Assembly: GCA_018650465.1 (NCBI GenBank)
Contig: JABIFY010000124.1
Location: forward strand, 1-39,297
Direction of reading: 5' to 3'
DNA from: Alphaproteobacteria bacterium
GTDB lineage: Bacteria > Pseudomonadota > Alphaproteobacteria > UBA2966
DNA: 39,297 nucleotides
In this document: one piece after another, positions 1 through 9,444 of the stretch
Layout: each line of letters begins with the position of its first letter
Numbering within the stretch: position 1 is the first letter of the stretch
Notes under the pieces: generated by a model
What the model was told of the DNA's origin: nothing
Database searches by the model: none
What the model saw: the letters and a program-made list of their open reading frames with translations, nothing else
Program-made: the position numbers and the translations under genes

Positions 1-93
1 AAATAGTCAATGTTTTCAACGATTGATTATTATACTTTGCATGCACTTTGCATTAATAGTATCGTTTAATATCAATGACTTAACTATGCCGAT

Positions 94-1659
94 TTACTCC
101 CACTCAATGGTCCCTGGTGGTTTTGAGGTGATGTCGTAGACAACCCTGTTGATACCACGGACTTCGTTGACGATCCGGCTGGAAACACGCGCCAGGAACT
201 CGTGTTCGAAGGGATAATAATCCGCCGTCATGCCGTCTGTAGAATTGACCGCCCGCAAGGCACAGACATAGTCATAAGTGCGCTCGTCGCCCATAACGCC
301 TACGGTGCGGACAGGTAACAGAACCGCGAAAGCTTGCCAAATTTTATCATAAAGACCCGCGTCGCGAATTTCCTGCAGATACAAGGTGTCCGCCTTGCGC
401 AAGATATCGATTTTTTCAGCACTGATTTCACCTGGAATACGGATCGCAAGGCCAGGTCCCGGAAAGGGATGGCGACCAATAAAACTTTCCGGCAGTCCCA
501 GTTCCTTGCCCAGCACACGGACTTCGTCTTTGAACAATTCACGCAAGGGTTCGACCAGTTCCATATTCATGCGCTCAGGCAAGCCACCGACATTGTGGTG
601 GGATTTGATGACCACACTGGGGCCACCCGCAAAAGACACACTTTCAATCACATCGGGGTACAAGGTTCCTTGCGCCAGAAAGTCAGCCCCGCCGATTTTT
701 TTGGCTTCTTCCTCGAACACTTCGATGAAGGTATTACCGATTATCTTGCGCTTTTTTTCCGGGTCAGACACGCCTTCAAGGCGACCGAGGAATTCTGCTG
801 AAGCATCGCGATGCACCAGTGGGATATCATAGTGTTCGCTAAACATACCCACGACTTCATCGCTTTCACCCGCCCGCATGACCCCAGTGTCGACATAAAT
901 GCAGGTCAGTTGATCGCCAATGGCTTCGTGCAACAGAACCGCAACAACAGACGAATCCACGCCACCGGACAAACCGCAAATCACGCGCCCGGAACCGACT
1001 TGCGCGCGCACCTTGGCGATTTCAGTTTCGCGAAACGCCGCCATGGTCCAGTCACCTGAACAACCACAAATCTTGTGGCTGAAGTTTTTTAGCAAATCCG
1101 TGCCCCGTGGCGTATGCATGACTTCCGGGTGAAATTGCACGGCGTAGAATTTTCGGGCTTCGCAATCAATGGCGGCATACGGTGCGCCATCGCTGGTGGC
1201 GATAACCCGGAAGCCATCCGGCAAGGCATTAACCCGGTCACCGTGGCTCATCCAGACCAGCTCGTGATCGCCGACAGCCCAGACACCATCAAACAAGGCA
1301 CTGTTTGCAGTTACATCGACATGGGCACGACCAAATTCGCGATGATCAGAGGTTTCGACCTCGCCACCCAACTGCGCCACCATGGTTTGTTCGCCATAAC
1401 AAATCCCAAGGATCGGCACACCCAGATCAAACACCGCCTGGGGTGCGCGTGGTGTATCTATATCCAGCACAGACGATGGTCCACCTGAAAAAATTACGCC
1501 TTTGGGCGCGTAACTTTCAAGGATTTCTTCTGACTTGTTAAAGGGCACAACTTCACAATAGACACCGCTTTCACGCACCCGCCTGGCAATCAGCTGCGTC
1601 ACCTGGGAGCCAAAATCGATAATCAAAATCCGGTCGCTATGGAGCGTATCTGTCGTCAT
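94..1659 (-). CDS. guaA: GMP synthase (glutamine-hydrolysing)
   Basis: Converts XMP to GMP in the cytoplasm using glutamine and ATP, the last step of guanine nucleotide synthesis. The 521-residue protein has the full family layout. An N-terminal class I glutamine amidotransferase domain carries the nucleophile Cys87 in GICYGE and the QFHPEV histidine near residue 175. An ATP pyrophosphatase domain follows with the PP-loop SGGVDSS near residue 230. The C-terminal GMP synthase dimerisation domain ends in KPPGTIEWE, the usual family ending. The gene starts 6 nt after the stop of the upstream methyltransferase gene, with guaB just beyond, so all three are probably one transcript. No clear terminator is visible in the 93 AT-rich bases downstream. 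Identity is secure from length and motifs. Confidence 0.97.
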   Translation of the reverse strand: MTTDTLHSDRILIIDFGSQVTQLIARRVRESGVYCEVVPFNKSEEILESYAPKGVIFSGGPSSVLDIDTPRAPQAVFDLGVPILGICYGEQTMVAQLGGEVETSDHREFGRAHVDVTANSALFDGVWAVGDHELVWMSHGDRVNALPDGFRVIATSDGAPYAAIDCEARKFYAVQFHPEVMHTPRGTDLLKNFSHKICGCSGDWTMAAFRETEIAKVRAQVGSGRVICGLSGGVDSSVVAVLLHEAIGDQLTCIYVDTGVMRAGESDEVVGMFSEHYDIPLVHRDASAEFLGRLEGVSDPEKKRKIIGNTFIEVFEEEAKKIGGADFLAQGTLYPDVIESVSFAGGPSVVIKSHHNVGGLPERMNMELVEPLRELFKDEVRVLGKELGLPESFIGRHPFPGPGLAIRIPGEISAEKIDILRKADTLYLQEIRDAGLYDKIWQAFAVLLPVRTVGVMGDERTYDYVCALRAVNSTDGMTADYYPFEHEFLARVSSRIVNEVRGINRVVYDITSKPPGTIEWE

Positions 1660-1665
1660 GGGGTG

Positions 1666-3006
1666 TTATTCATCCTGGTCCGGGGGTGGCATTTCATGTT
1701 CTTCATGGGGTTCCTGATCCGACCGTGCCAGGACGGCGACAAAAAAACCGTCCGTGCCATTGCTGTGGGGCGAGAGCTTCAGGAAGTCAGATCCTGCATC
1801 GGCACCAGACCAGATTTCAGAGACAGGCAAAACTGAAAAATCCGGTTGCAAGCTCAAGAATGCATGAATCTGGTCGGCCCCTTCGCAATCCAGCACCGAG
1901 CAAGTGGCATAGATCAAACGGCCGCCAGGTTTAACCAGATCGGCGGCACGCTTCATGATCTTGGCTTGGCGATCAACATTGTGTTGCAGGGTTTCCGCTG
2001 TCAGCCGCCATTTGGTTTCCGGATTGCGCCGCCAGGTCCCTGTGCCGCTGCATGGGGCATCGATCAGCACCCGGTCAAAGGCCCCTTGGTAGTCGGGATA
2101 AAGATCACTGCCATCGGCCCGCACTTTACGCGCAGATACTATTTTGATACCGGCCCGATCCAGCCTGGGCAGCAGGCGTTCCAGACGCCGATCATCCACA
2201 TCCCAGGCTTCGATATGACCTTTATTGTTCATGGCCGCCGCCAGCGCCAAGGCCTTGCCACCGGCACCGGTGCAGGCATCCAGAACTGTCTGGCCGGGCT
2301 GGGCATCGACCAATGCTGCACAAAGCTGTGCGGCCTCGTCCTGAATTTCAACACCGCCATCGATATACAGCGCCGTTCCTGTAATACGCTTTCGATCATT
2401 CAGCCTGATGCCCTGTAAAGACTTGGTACCAGGTTCCGCATCAAAGCCTGCTTCTGCCAGTGCCGCCAAGGCGTCATCGCGATTCGTCTTAAGGGTGTTC
2501 ACACGCAAATCGACAGCGGCCCGTTCATTCATGGCCGACATCTGATCCATGAGATCATCTTCAAACCGTCGCACCAGGTGCGGCTCCATCCAGTCCGGAA
2601 AATTGCCCTGTACCGGCAAAGGCATCTTCTGGTTCCGCCGAATGGAAATTTTCTTGAGCAACAGTTTTTCATCTTCGTTCAGCGCAGATGGATTGTGGCC
2701 TGCCCCGGAAAATGCTTTGTCGAAATCTTCTGCCGTCCAGCCTTCTAGATGAGACAGGGCTGCAACAACCTGCATGCGCATGCCATCAACCTCCTCGCCC
2801 GCATCATAATCGCCGATTAGCCAGATCAACTCGGACCTGCGGCGCAGAATTTGATAGACCAGCCCGGAGATAAACCTGCGATCACCTGATCCCGCAAACC
2901 GGCGATCCCGGAACCACTGGTCGATCAGACGGTCAGCCGGGCGCTGGGACACGTCAAGCGCCCGCAAGATGTCCATGGACATGTCAGCACGGGCACCTGG
3001 GGTCAT
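1666..3006 (-). CDS. RsmB/NOP2/Sun-family rRNA cytosine-C5 methyltransferase
   Basis: SAM-dependent RNA m5C methyltransferase of 446 residues. A short NusB-like/RsmB N-terminal RNA-binding region is followed by a Rossmann methyltransferase domain. Visible motifs are the SAM-binding stretch VLDACTGAGGK near residue 240, the motif IV cysteine in DAPCSG and the motif VI catalytic cysteine in ATCS. These two cysteines define the RNA m5C methyltransferase family. The likely substrate is a 16S rRNA cytosine as for RsmB, but alphaproteobacteria carry several paralogues, so the exact target is inferred. The gene lies 30 nt downstream of guaB and 6 nt upstream of guaA, so it is sandwiched in the GMP synthesis operon. 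The C-terminus after the domain is acidic and rich in Glu and Pro. The ATG at 3006 has only a weak AAGG upstream; Met9 or Met11 are alternatives. Confidence 0.9.
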   Translation of the reverse strand: MTPGARADMSMDILRALDVSQRPADRLIDQWFRDRRFAGSGDRRFISGLVYQILRRRSELIWLIGDYDAGEEVDGMRMQVVAALSHLEGWTAEDFDKAFSGAGHNPSALNEDEKLLLKKISIRRNQKMPLPVQGNFPDWMEPHLVRRFEDDLMDQMSAMNERAAVDLRVNTLKTNRDDALAALAEAGFDAEPGTKSLQGIRLNDRKRITGTALYIDGGVEIQDEAAQLCAALVDAQPGQTVLDACTGAGGKALALAAAMNNKGHIEAWDVDDRRLERLLPRLDRAGIKIVSARKVRADGSDLYPDYQGAFDRVLIDAPCSGTGTWRRNPETKWRLTAETLQHNVDRQAKIMKRAADLVKPGGRLIYATCSVLDCEGADQIHAFLSLQPDFSVLPVSEIWSGADAGSDFLKLSPHSNGTDGFFVAVLARSDQEPHEEHEMPPPDQDE

Positions 3007-3036
3007 TTCGAAGTTACCTTGTAAAAAACTGTTTGA

Positions 3037-4521
<1,485 letters not shown>

Positions 4522-4544
4522 TCAAATACCTGTCGCCAGGTCAA

Positions 4545-4561
4545 ATATTGCGCTGCAATAT
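4545..4561. promoter_or_regulatory. Short palindrome in the guaB upstream region
   Basis: A perfect 7-bp inverted repeat, atattgc / gcaatat with a 3-nt spacer, lies about 50 bp upstream of the guaB start. It is AT-rich and could be an operator. No regulator is identified, and a chance origin is possible for an arm of this length. Confidence 0.3.
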
Positions 4562-4634
4562 GGCACGGTTGATATTGTATTGGTACCCCGCAATGACACC
4601 AGATTTAGCTAAAAATGCCTCGAATCAGATAAAT

Positions 4635-5321
4635 TTAGCTGTTATTTGTTGCCGCGTCGGCTTCGAAGTCTCCGCCCGAGACCTTGCCGCCTGTTAGATT
4701 GGGGTAAAGTTCGCGAAAGGACGTGGCAATATCGTCAATAGGCACATCAGCAAAGGGGCCATGATCGTGAACATATTCCATATGACGTTCACCATCAGCA
4801 TTCATGGGATGAAAGACGCTGTCATTGCGGCCATCAAATTCCATGGGCAGGACTCTGGCCTTTTCGCATAAGGACTTGTTGAAGACCGGTGTCGCCTTGA
4901 CCCATTTTCCTTCCAGATAAATTTCAGAATAGCCGTGATAGACAAAAAGGTCTGTGCCCATGGCTTCGGTCAGTCTTTTTGAGGTCATGTGGTTGCGCAC
5001 GTCTGCATAACCGACACGGGCTGGAATACCCAGAGAGCGGCAGCAGGCCGCCAACAAGGCAGCCTTGGGAACGCAAAAACCTTTACCGCGGGCGAGGCAG
5101 CCTGAAGCGCTTAACCCTTCATGATCAAGCGTGAAGTCGTAGGGGTCATATTTGAATTCATCCCGAACGGCGTAATAAAGATTGACAGCGATGTCGATGT
5201 CGCTGGTCGCATCGCCGGCCTTTTCTTTGGCCCAGGCAATAATTGCTGCGTTATCGCTTTCGATGGACGATGTTGGCTTGAGAAATTCGGCAACGTCATC
5301 GCTGTAATTTGTCGTGTTCAT
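4635..5321 (-). CDS. Transglutaminase-like (cysteine protease fold) protein
   Basis: A 228-residue soluble protein with a transglutaminase-like core and no signal peptide. The likely nucleophile is Cys83 in GKGFCVPKA, followed by the LGIPAR segment typical of the fold. The likely active-site histidine is His129 in VYHGYSEIYL. The third catalytic residue, usually Asp a few residues after the Trp, is not obvious. The sequence at that place is KWVKATPVFN, a pattern I associate with one bacterial transglutaminase-like subgroup. The reaction and substrate are unknown. It lies between guaB and rlmE on the same strand but is separated from rlmE by a palindromic element, so it is probably its own transcription unit. 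GGAG sits 10 nt upstream of the ATG. Confidence 0.75.
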   Translation of the reverse strand: MNTTNYSDDVAEFLKPTSSIESDNAAIIAWAKEKAGDATSDIDIAVNLYYAVRDEFKYDPYDFTLDHEGLSASGCLARGKGFCVPKAALLAACCRSLGIPARVGYADVRNHMTSKRLTEAMGTDLFVYHGYSEIYLEGKWVKATPVFNKSLCEKARVLPMEFDGRNDSVFHPMNADGERHMEYVHDHGPFADVPIDDIATSFRELYPNLTGGKVSGGDFEADAATNNS

Positions 5322-5362
5322 GTGTGGGGGTCTCCAGAGGGTGTGCGTTTAATCATTTCTGT

Positions 5363-5390
5363 AGAGCGATTCCGCTTAAACCGAAATCGG
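5363..5390. repeat. Interspersed palindromic element, copy 1 (imperfect)
   Basis: agagcgattccgcttaaacc and the bases after it form an imperfect hairpin (gcgattccg against cgaaatcgg, two mismatches) around a loop with a TTAA core. It lies 1 nt beyond the rlmE stop codon. It shares its layout with two copies near 14.45-14.54 kb, suggesting a dispersed genomic repeat that may act as a transcript-end hairpin. Confidence 0.65.
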
Positions 5391-5391
5391 C

Positions 5392-6129
5392 CTAGCCTTT
5401 AAAGTCGAGAGCAACAACATAGGTTTCTGCTGATTCGGGGCGGCTTGAAGCAGGTTTGGCATGTTTGACGGTATTAAAATTGGCTTTCAGCAAATCCAGT
5501 ATTTCGCCCTCAGCCCCGCCCTTGAATACCTTGGCGACAAAGGTGCCACCTGGCACCAATACAGACAGAGCAAAATCAAGCCCGATTTCAACCAGAGCAA
5601 CAATGCGAATATGATCGGTGGAACCATGGCCGGTGGTCGATGGTGCCAGATCTGAAACCACAAGATCAACCGGACCATTTGCCGCAGAACGGATGATATC
5701 CGGTGCATCGGGTTCACGCATATCCAGTTGCATGAGTTCGACGCCGTTCATATTTTCCATTTCCAGGATATCGACACCAATAACCAGACCGGGGCCACCC
5801 TCGGCTGTGCCAATACGCGCTGAGGCCACCTGACACCAGGCACCAGGTGCTGCACCCAGATCAACGACACGTATGCCAGCTTTCAGAAAATGAAAGCGAT
5901 CATCCAGTTCCAGCAATTTGTAGGCAGCCCGGCCGCGATAGCCGTCAGCCCTGGCTTGCGCCACATAAGGATCATTTAACTGACGTTGCAGCCAGCGCGT
6001 CGATGAATTTGTCCGACCGCGTGCAGTCTTTACCTTGGTGTGCATCTGGCGCAAAGAAGGTGTGGTTTTGCCACCAACACCCTTGCGCCCGCCACGACCA
6101 CCACCGCCGGATCGACTTCGTCCTGCCAT
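5392..6129 (-). CDS. rlmE: 23S rRNA (uridine-2'-O)-methyltransferase RlmE
   Basis: FtsJ/RrmJ-family SAM-dependent methyltransferase that modifies the ribose of a conserved uridine in the 23S rRNA A-loop (U2552 in E. coli). All four catalytic residues of the K-D-K-E tetrad are present: Lys71, Asp160 (VSDLAPS), Lys200 (FVAKVF) and Glu235 (SAETYVV). The SAM motif is DLGAAPG at 90-96. The first 40 residues are a basic Gly/Arg/Ser-rich extension not found in the E. coli enzyme (209 aa), making this 245 aa; such tails occur in alphaproteobacterial homologues and may aid ribosome binding. The ATG overlaps the stop of the upstream Ppx/GppA gene by one base (TAATG), which implies translational coupling. 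A palindromic element immediately follows the stop. Confidence 0.95.
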   Translation of the reverse strand: MAGRSRSGGGGRGGRKGVGGKTTPSLRQMHTKVKTARGRTNSSTRWLQRQLNDPYVAQARADGYRGRAAYKLLELDDRFHFLKAGIRVVDLGAAPGAWCQVASARIGTAEGGPGLVIGVDILEMENMNGVELMQLDMREPDAPDIIRSAANGPVDLVVSDLAPSTTGHGSTDHIRIVALVEIGLDFALSVLVPGGTFVAKVFKGGAEGEILDLLKANFNTVKHAKPASSRPESAETYVVALDFKG

Positions 6130-7190
6130 TACAAAACCTCCGCATTCTCGCGCCGGTCGGCGGACATCATCCGGGTCAACATACCCTCGCGCAGTCCACG
6201 ATCAGCCACACGTAAACGCTCCATACTCCACATGCCGGTTATGGCATCCATAATAGCGCACCCGGCAACAACCAGGTCGGCACGGGCCCGCCGGATGCAA
6301 GGGTTTTGCGCTCTTTGCTCAAAGCTCATGCCGCGTAATCCGGCTGCGACCATTTCCAGGGCCGGAACATCGATCCAGCTGCCGTCGACCTTCGAGCGAT
6401 CGTAGCGCGGTAAATCAAGATGTACAGCGGCCAGTGTCGTGACTGTCCCGGAGGTGCCCAGCAAGTGCGCCTTGTTAACCAGAATGGCATCCCGGATATT
6501 GTGTTCAGCTTCAAAATCATGCAACAGGCTGGTCACAAACTGCACCATATTGTCATAAGTTTCCGGTGATATTTCATCGCCGCCATGGCGTTCCGTAAGC
6601 GTAACGACGCCGCAGGACAGTGACGTCCAGCCAAGGACCCGCGGCTCTTCATTTTTGACAACTTCCACCCAGATCAGTTCAGTACTGCCGCCACCGATAT
6701 CAAATACAAGGGCATGGTGGCAATCGGGATCAATCAGCGGCGTACATCCAGCCAAAGCCAATCCGGCTTCCTCGCCCGGATCAATAATTTCGAGTTCAAT
6801 ACCTGTTTCCTTACGCACCCGGTCCAGAAAGTTCTGGCCATTGGCAGCGCGACGACAAGCTTCAGTCGCAACGGTCCGTGTTCGGGCAACCCGAGAGGAG
6901 CGCATCTTGCCGGCACAAACACGCAAAGCCGAAATTGTGCGGTCTATGGCCGCTTCACTCAGCACGCCACTGCTGTCCACCCCTTCGCCCAGCCGCACAA
7001 TGCGCGAAAAAGCATCGACGACCTGAAAACCGGTATCTCTCGGTTCAGCGATAAGCAATCTGCAGTTATTGGTTCCAAGGTCAATCGCCGCGTAGGTTCG
7101 CGCAAGCGTGCAGTCCCCACTCTGTGACGACCCGTCGCTTCCTCCAACACGCCGACTACCCCCCTGCATGGCAGGCGATTTGTCTGGCAC
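6129..7190 (-). CDS. Ppx/GppA-family phosphatase (exopolyphosphatase type)
   Basis: ASKHA-fold enzyme expected to hydrolyse inorganic polyphosphate and/or pppGpp. Family motifs are the N-terminal phosphate loop AAIDLGTNNCRLLI, the TVATEACR segment, DPGEEAGL containing the catalytic Glu, the second loop DIGGGSTEL and LGTSGTVTT. At about 350 residues it contains the two ASKHA domains without the extra C-terminal HD-like domains of E. coli Ppx. I place the start at the GTG at 7190 because AGGAG lies 8 nt upstream. An in-frame TTG at 7256 would add 22 residues of unsupported sequence, and an ATG at 7169 lacks a ribosome-binding site. It overlaps rlmE by one base, linking a stringent-response or polyphosphate function to ribosome maturation. 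Whether it acts on polyphosphate or pppGpp cannot be told from sequence. Confidence 0.88.
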   Translation of the reverse strand: MPDKSPAMQGGSRRVGGSDGSSQSGDCTLARTYAAIDLGTNNCRLLIAEPRDTGFQVVDAFSRIVRLGEGVDSSGVLSEAAIDRTISALRVCAGKMRSSRVARTRTVATEACRRAANGQNFLDRVRKETGIELEIIDPGEEAGLALAGCTPLIDPDCHHALVFDIGGGSTELIWVEVVKNEEPRVLGWTSLSCGVVTLTERHGGDEISPETYDNMVQFVTSLLHDFEAEHNIRDAILVNKAHLLGTSGTVTTLAAVHLDLPRYDRSKVDGSWIDVPALEMVAAGLRGMSFEQRAQNPCIRRARADLVVAGCAIMDAITGMWSMERLRVADRGLREGMLTRMMSADRRENAEVL

Positions 7191-7198
7191 TATTATCT

Positions 7199-7203
7199 CT
7201 CCT
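7199..7203 (-). promoter_or_regulatory. Ribosome-binding site deciding the Ppx/GppA start
   Basis: AGGAG on the minus strand, 8 nt before the GTG at 7190. Neither the upstream TTG at 7256 nor the downstream ATG at 7169 has a comparable site, so the GTG is preferred. Confidence 0.65.
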
Positions 7204-7330
7204 GGCCACGGCAGCCAATCCGGACAGGCATCAAATCCACCACCCAAGCGCCGCAACCCTGTTTAAACGTGAGGCGACAATACCAGTAATTTCTTCACAG
7301 CACATCCCCAATTTAGCGAAGACGCGCTGA

Positions 7331-8437
7331 TCAACCCTGCTTCACAGCACGTCCCCATTCAAGAACGTCATCGTAGGGACCGCGAAATGTGATCTTTTCC
7401 GCCTGTTTACCAAGCTGGTAGTCGCACATGGGATCATAGTATCTGGCAAGAAGCTCCGTGATCCAGGCGTCGTGTTCGCTGGTATCTGCCCTGGATTTTT
7501 GTGCGTCCAGAGCCTGGGTCATCAGGGTCGAAATCTGTTGATAATTCTCATGGCCGAGGCGTTTTTTGACCCGCGACAGACTTTGTGTGAGGTAGTCGAC
7601 AAATGCCATCCAACCATTATCGGGATCGCTTGCCATAAATTCCGCGGTCATTTCAACAACATATTCCTGGCGGATACGCTGGACGCGAAAGTCCAGAGGC
7701 ATCTCGACGACGGCCATATCCGCATTTGCCATATTATTGAAAAACGCCTGCGGCACAGCACAGGCACCTATGCGTCGACTTTCGTCTTCGACCACCAGTG
7801 TCTGACCAGGCCAGGCGTTACGCTTGCGGATCAAATCAATCCCAAGGGCGTGTTCGAAATCAATTTGCGTCGGCACACCGGAAACCCGACGGCCAAAACT
7901 TGACCCCCGATGATTGGCATGGCCTTCAAGGTCAACACCATGATCAAGCGCATTTATCAACACGGTTTTTGCCGTACCGGTTTTGCCGCCAATGCGCACA
8001 AGGGAAACCTCAGCGGCGGCATCATCGATCGTATCGATCATCAGACGGCGAAGCGCCTTGAAGCCCCCTTCGATCAAAGGAACGTCGACACCGGCTTCCC
8101 GCATCCACTGACGGGCGAGGTTTGATCGCATACCCCCACGCCAGCAATAGATGTGCGCTCCGGCATGTTGGTTGGCGAAATCACACCAGGCTTTGATGCG
8201 GCTGTCTTTCAGGTCGCCGGACACCAGCTTGTGCCCCAGCATCACTGCAGCTTCGTTGCCCTGTTCCTTGTAACAGGTGCCAACTTCTGCCCGCTCCACA
8301 TCATTCAGAATGGGAAAGCTCTGCGCCGTTGAAAAAGCCCCTTTGGCAAATTCCCCTTCGGACCGGACATCCAGAAACGGCGTATCCGTCAGAAATAAAT
8401 TCCTGAAATGTTCTGCGGATACGTCGTGATCTGGCAT
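7331..8437 (-). CDS. mnmH: tRNA 2-selenouridine synthase
   Basis: Replaces the sulfur of (mnm5)2-thiouridine at the tRNA wobble position with selenium, via a geranylated intermediate, using selenophosphate. At 368 residues it has the family size: an N-terminal rhodanese domain with the catalytic cysteine Cys98 in YCWRGGMRS, then a P-loop domain. The P-loop at 150-158 reads GKTGTAKT; the residue before the Lys, normally Gly in Walker A, is Ala156 (codon GCA at 7970-7972). The RGSSFG motif typical of the family follows. The gene implies the cell makes selenophosphate, though no selD is in the window. It sits 31 nt downstream of the phosphatase gene and may share its transcript. Confidence 0.93.
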   Translation of the reverse strand: MPDHDVSAEHFRNLFLTDTPFLDVRSEGEFAKGAFSTAQSFPILNDVERAEVGTCYKEQGNEAAVMLGHKLVSGDLKDSRIKAWCDFANQHAGAHIYCWRGGMRSNLARQWMREAGVDVPLIEGGFKALRRLMIDTIDDAAAEVSLVRIGGKTGTAKTVLINALDHGVDLEGHANHRGSSFGRRVSGVPTQIDFEHALGIDLIRKRNAWPGQTLVVEDESRRIGACAVPQAFFNNMANADMAVVEMPLDFRVQRIRQEYVVEMTAEFMASDPDNGWMAFVDYLTQSLSRVKKRLGHENYQQISTLMTQALDAQKSRADTSEHDAWITELLARYYDPMCDYQLGKQAEKITFRGPYDDVLEWGRAVKQG

Positions 8438-8468
8438 TGTGATTCCGGTTCGTCGATGTTGCGATAAA

Positions 8469-9203
8469 TCAAGTCAGACAGGTGGTGCGAAATGCTGCCA
8501 ATGTCGCGTCATCCAGTTTGACCACCTCTTTCAGATAGGCGTCAATCGTGCCGCACTTGCTTTCAATCGAAGCGAACGCTGCATTCAGATAGTCTTCGCG
8601 TGCGGAAAATATATTTGCGACGGTTTGTGCGTCCATCTCAGGGCGTTCTCGACCAGCGCGGTCCCAATATTGGTTGGTCAGCATGTAGTCTTCAAAAACT
8701 GTGTCCCGCGGCACCCCCAAAATGGTCAACATCATGGCAGCAGCTGTGCCCGCACGATCCTTGCCTGCGGTGCAATGAACAACCACTTTCTCACCAGCGA
8801 TCACACGTTCAACCATCAAACGATAGGTTTCGGCATAGAGAAAAGGGTAATTGCGATAGCCTTCAGTCATATAGTCTTTCGCGGTTTCAGCCATTTCTGT
8901 AGTGCCCTCATAGGAATCAAGGGTTCTTTTGTCAGGCCGCTCATCCAGTCCCATTTCCAGCACTTCGACCTGGTCGTGACCAAGGAATCTGGAAGGTTCC
9001 AGTTGACGTTCTTCACCATAGCGTAAATCAAAGGCCGCATTGATGCCTAAATCACATACCGTTTCCATGTCCCTGTCGCTGAGGGACGATAGTGTATCTG
9101 AGCGGAAGATGGTTCGCCATTTCACACTGTCACCAGTTGTTGTCTGATACCCACCCAGATCGCGGAAGTTCGTGATGCCCTCCAGTTCCAGTCTTCGCTC
9201 CAT
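8469..9203 (-). CDS. Tyrosine-protein-phosphatase-like enzyme (Tyr_phosphatase3 type)
   Basis: A 244-residue soluble phosphatase. The signature loop HCTAGKDRAG has the nucleophile Cys144 and Arg150; the Lys-Asp pair inside the loop is typical of the MptpB/LipA-like group, whose members act on phosphotyrosine and often phosphoinositides. The N-terminal ITNFRDLGGY motif and the DLR segment near residue 60 are also family hallmarks. The physiological substrate is unknown. I start at the ATG at 9203 because AGGAG lies 9 nt upstream and the protein then begins MERRLELEGI as homologues do. An upstream start at 9251 would run through a perfect inverted repeat. It lies 31 nt upstream of mnmH. Confidence 0.85.
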   Translation of the reverse strand: MERRLELEGITNFRDLGGYQTTTGDSVKWRTIFRSDTLSSLSDRDMETVCDLGINAAFDLRYGEERQLEPSRFLGHDQVEVLEMGLDERPDKRTLDSYEGTTEMAETAKDYMTEGYRNYPFLYAETYRLMVERVIAGEKVVVHCTAGKDRAGTAAAMMLTILGVPRDTVFEDYMLTNQYWDRAGRERPEMDAQTVANIFSAREDYLNAAFASIESKCGTIDAYLKEVVKLDDATLAAFRTTCLT

Positions 9204-9228
9204 CAAACCTTGCTCCTGATACCAGAAT

Positions 9229-9258
9229 GTTTTCAATGACAATCGAGTCATTGAAAAC
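9229..9258. promoter_or_regulatory. Perfect 12-bp inverted repeat upstream of the phosphatase gene
   Basis: gttttcaatgac and gtcattgaaaac are exact reverse complements separated by 6 nt, 25 bp upstream of the ATG at 9203. It has the size and symmetry of a dimeric repressor operator and would also form a strong hairpin if transcribed. It has no following T-run in either direction, so it is not a typical terminator. Confidence 0.6.
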
Positions 9259-9444
9259 GTCTAGCTTGTTGTTTTTGCGCAATTTTTACGGCAACCAGGA
9301 AACCTGTTTACTCTGAAATTGCTCTATGAAAATAGGCGCACCAAAGATGCGTGAACGTCTTATGTCACAACATCTGATGTCCGGACAGTATTCTAACTGA
9401 TAAAAATAGAATTGACTGAGGCGAGGGGAAAGAGCCGACAGCGT

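Noticed and set aside
34-53. Direct repeat actttgcat twice with a tgcatgca palindrome downstream of guaA
   Set aside because: Too short and AT-rich to call; could be chance. No hairpin plus T-run, so not a terminator.
1846-2418. Open frame of 190 codons on the plus strand
   Set aside because: It is antisense to the rRNA methyltransferase gene with both catalytic cysteines present; no support for a second gene.
8439-9026. Open frame of 195 codons on the plus strand
   Set aside because: It is antisense to the phosphatase gene with its intact HCxxGKDR loop; no support for a second gene.
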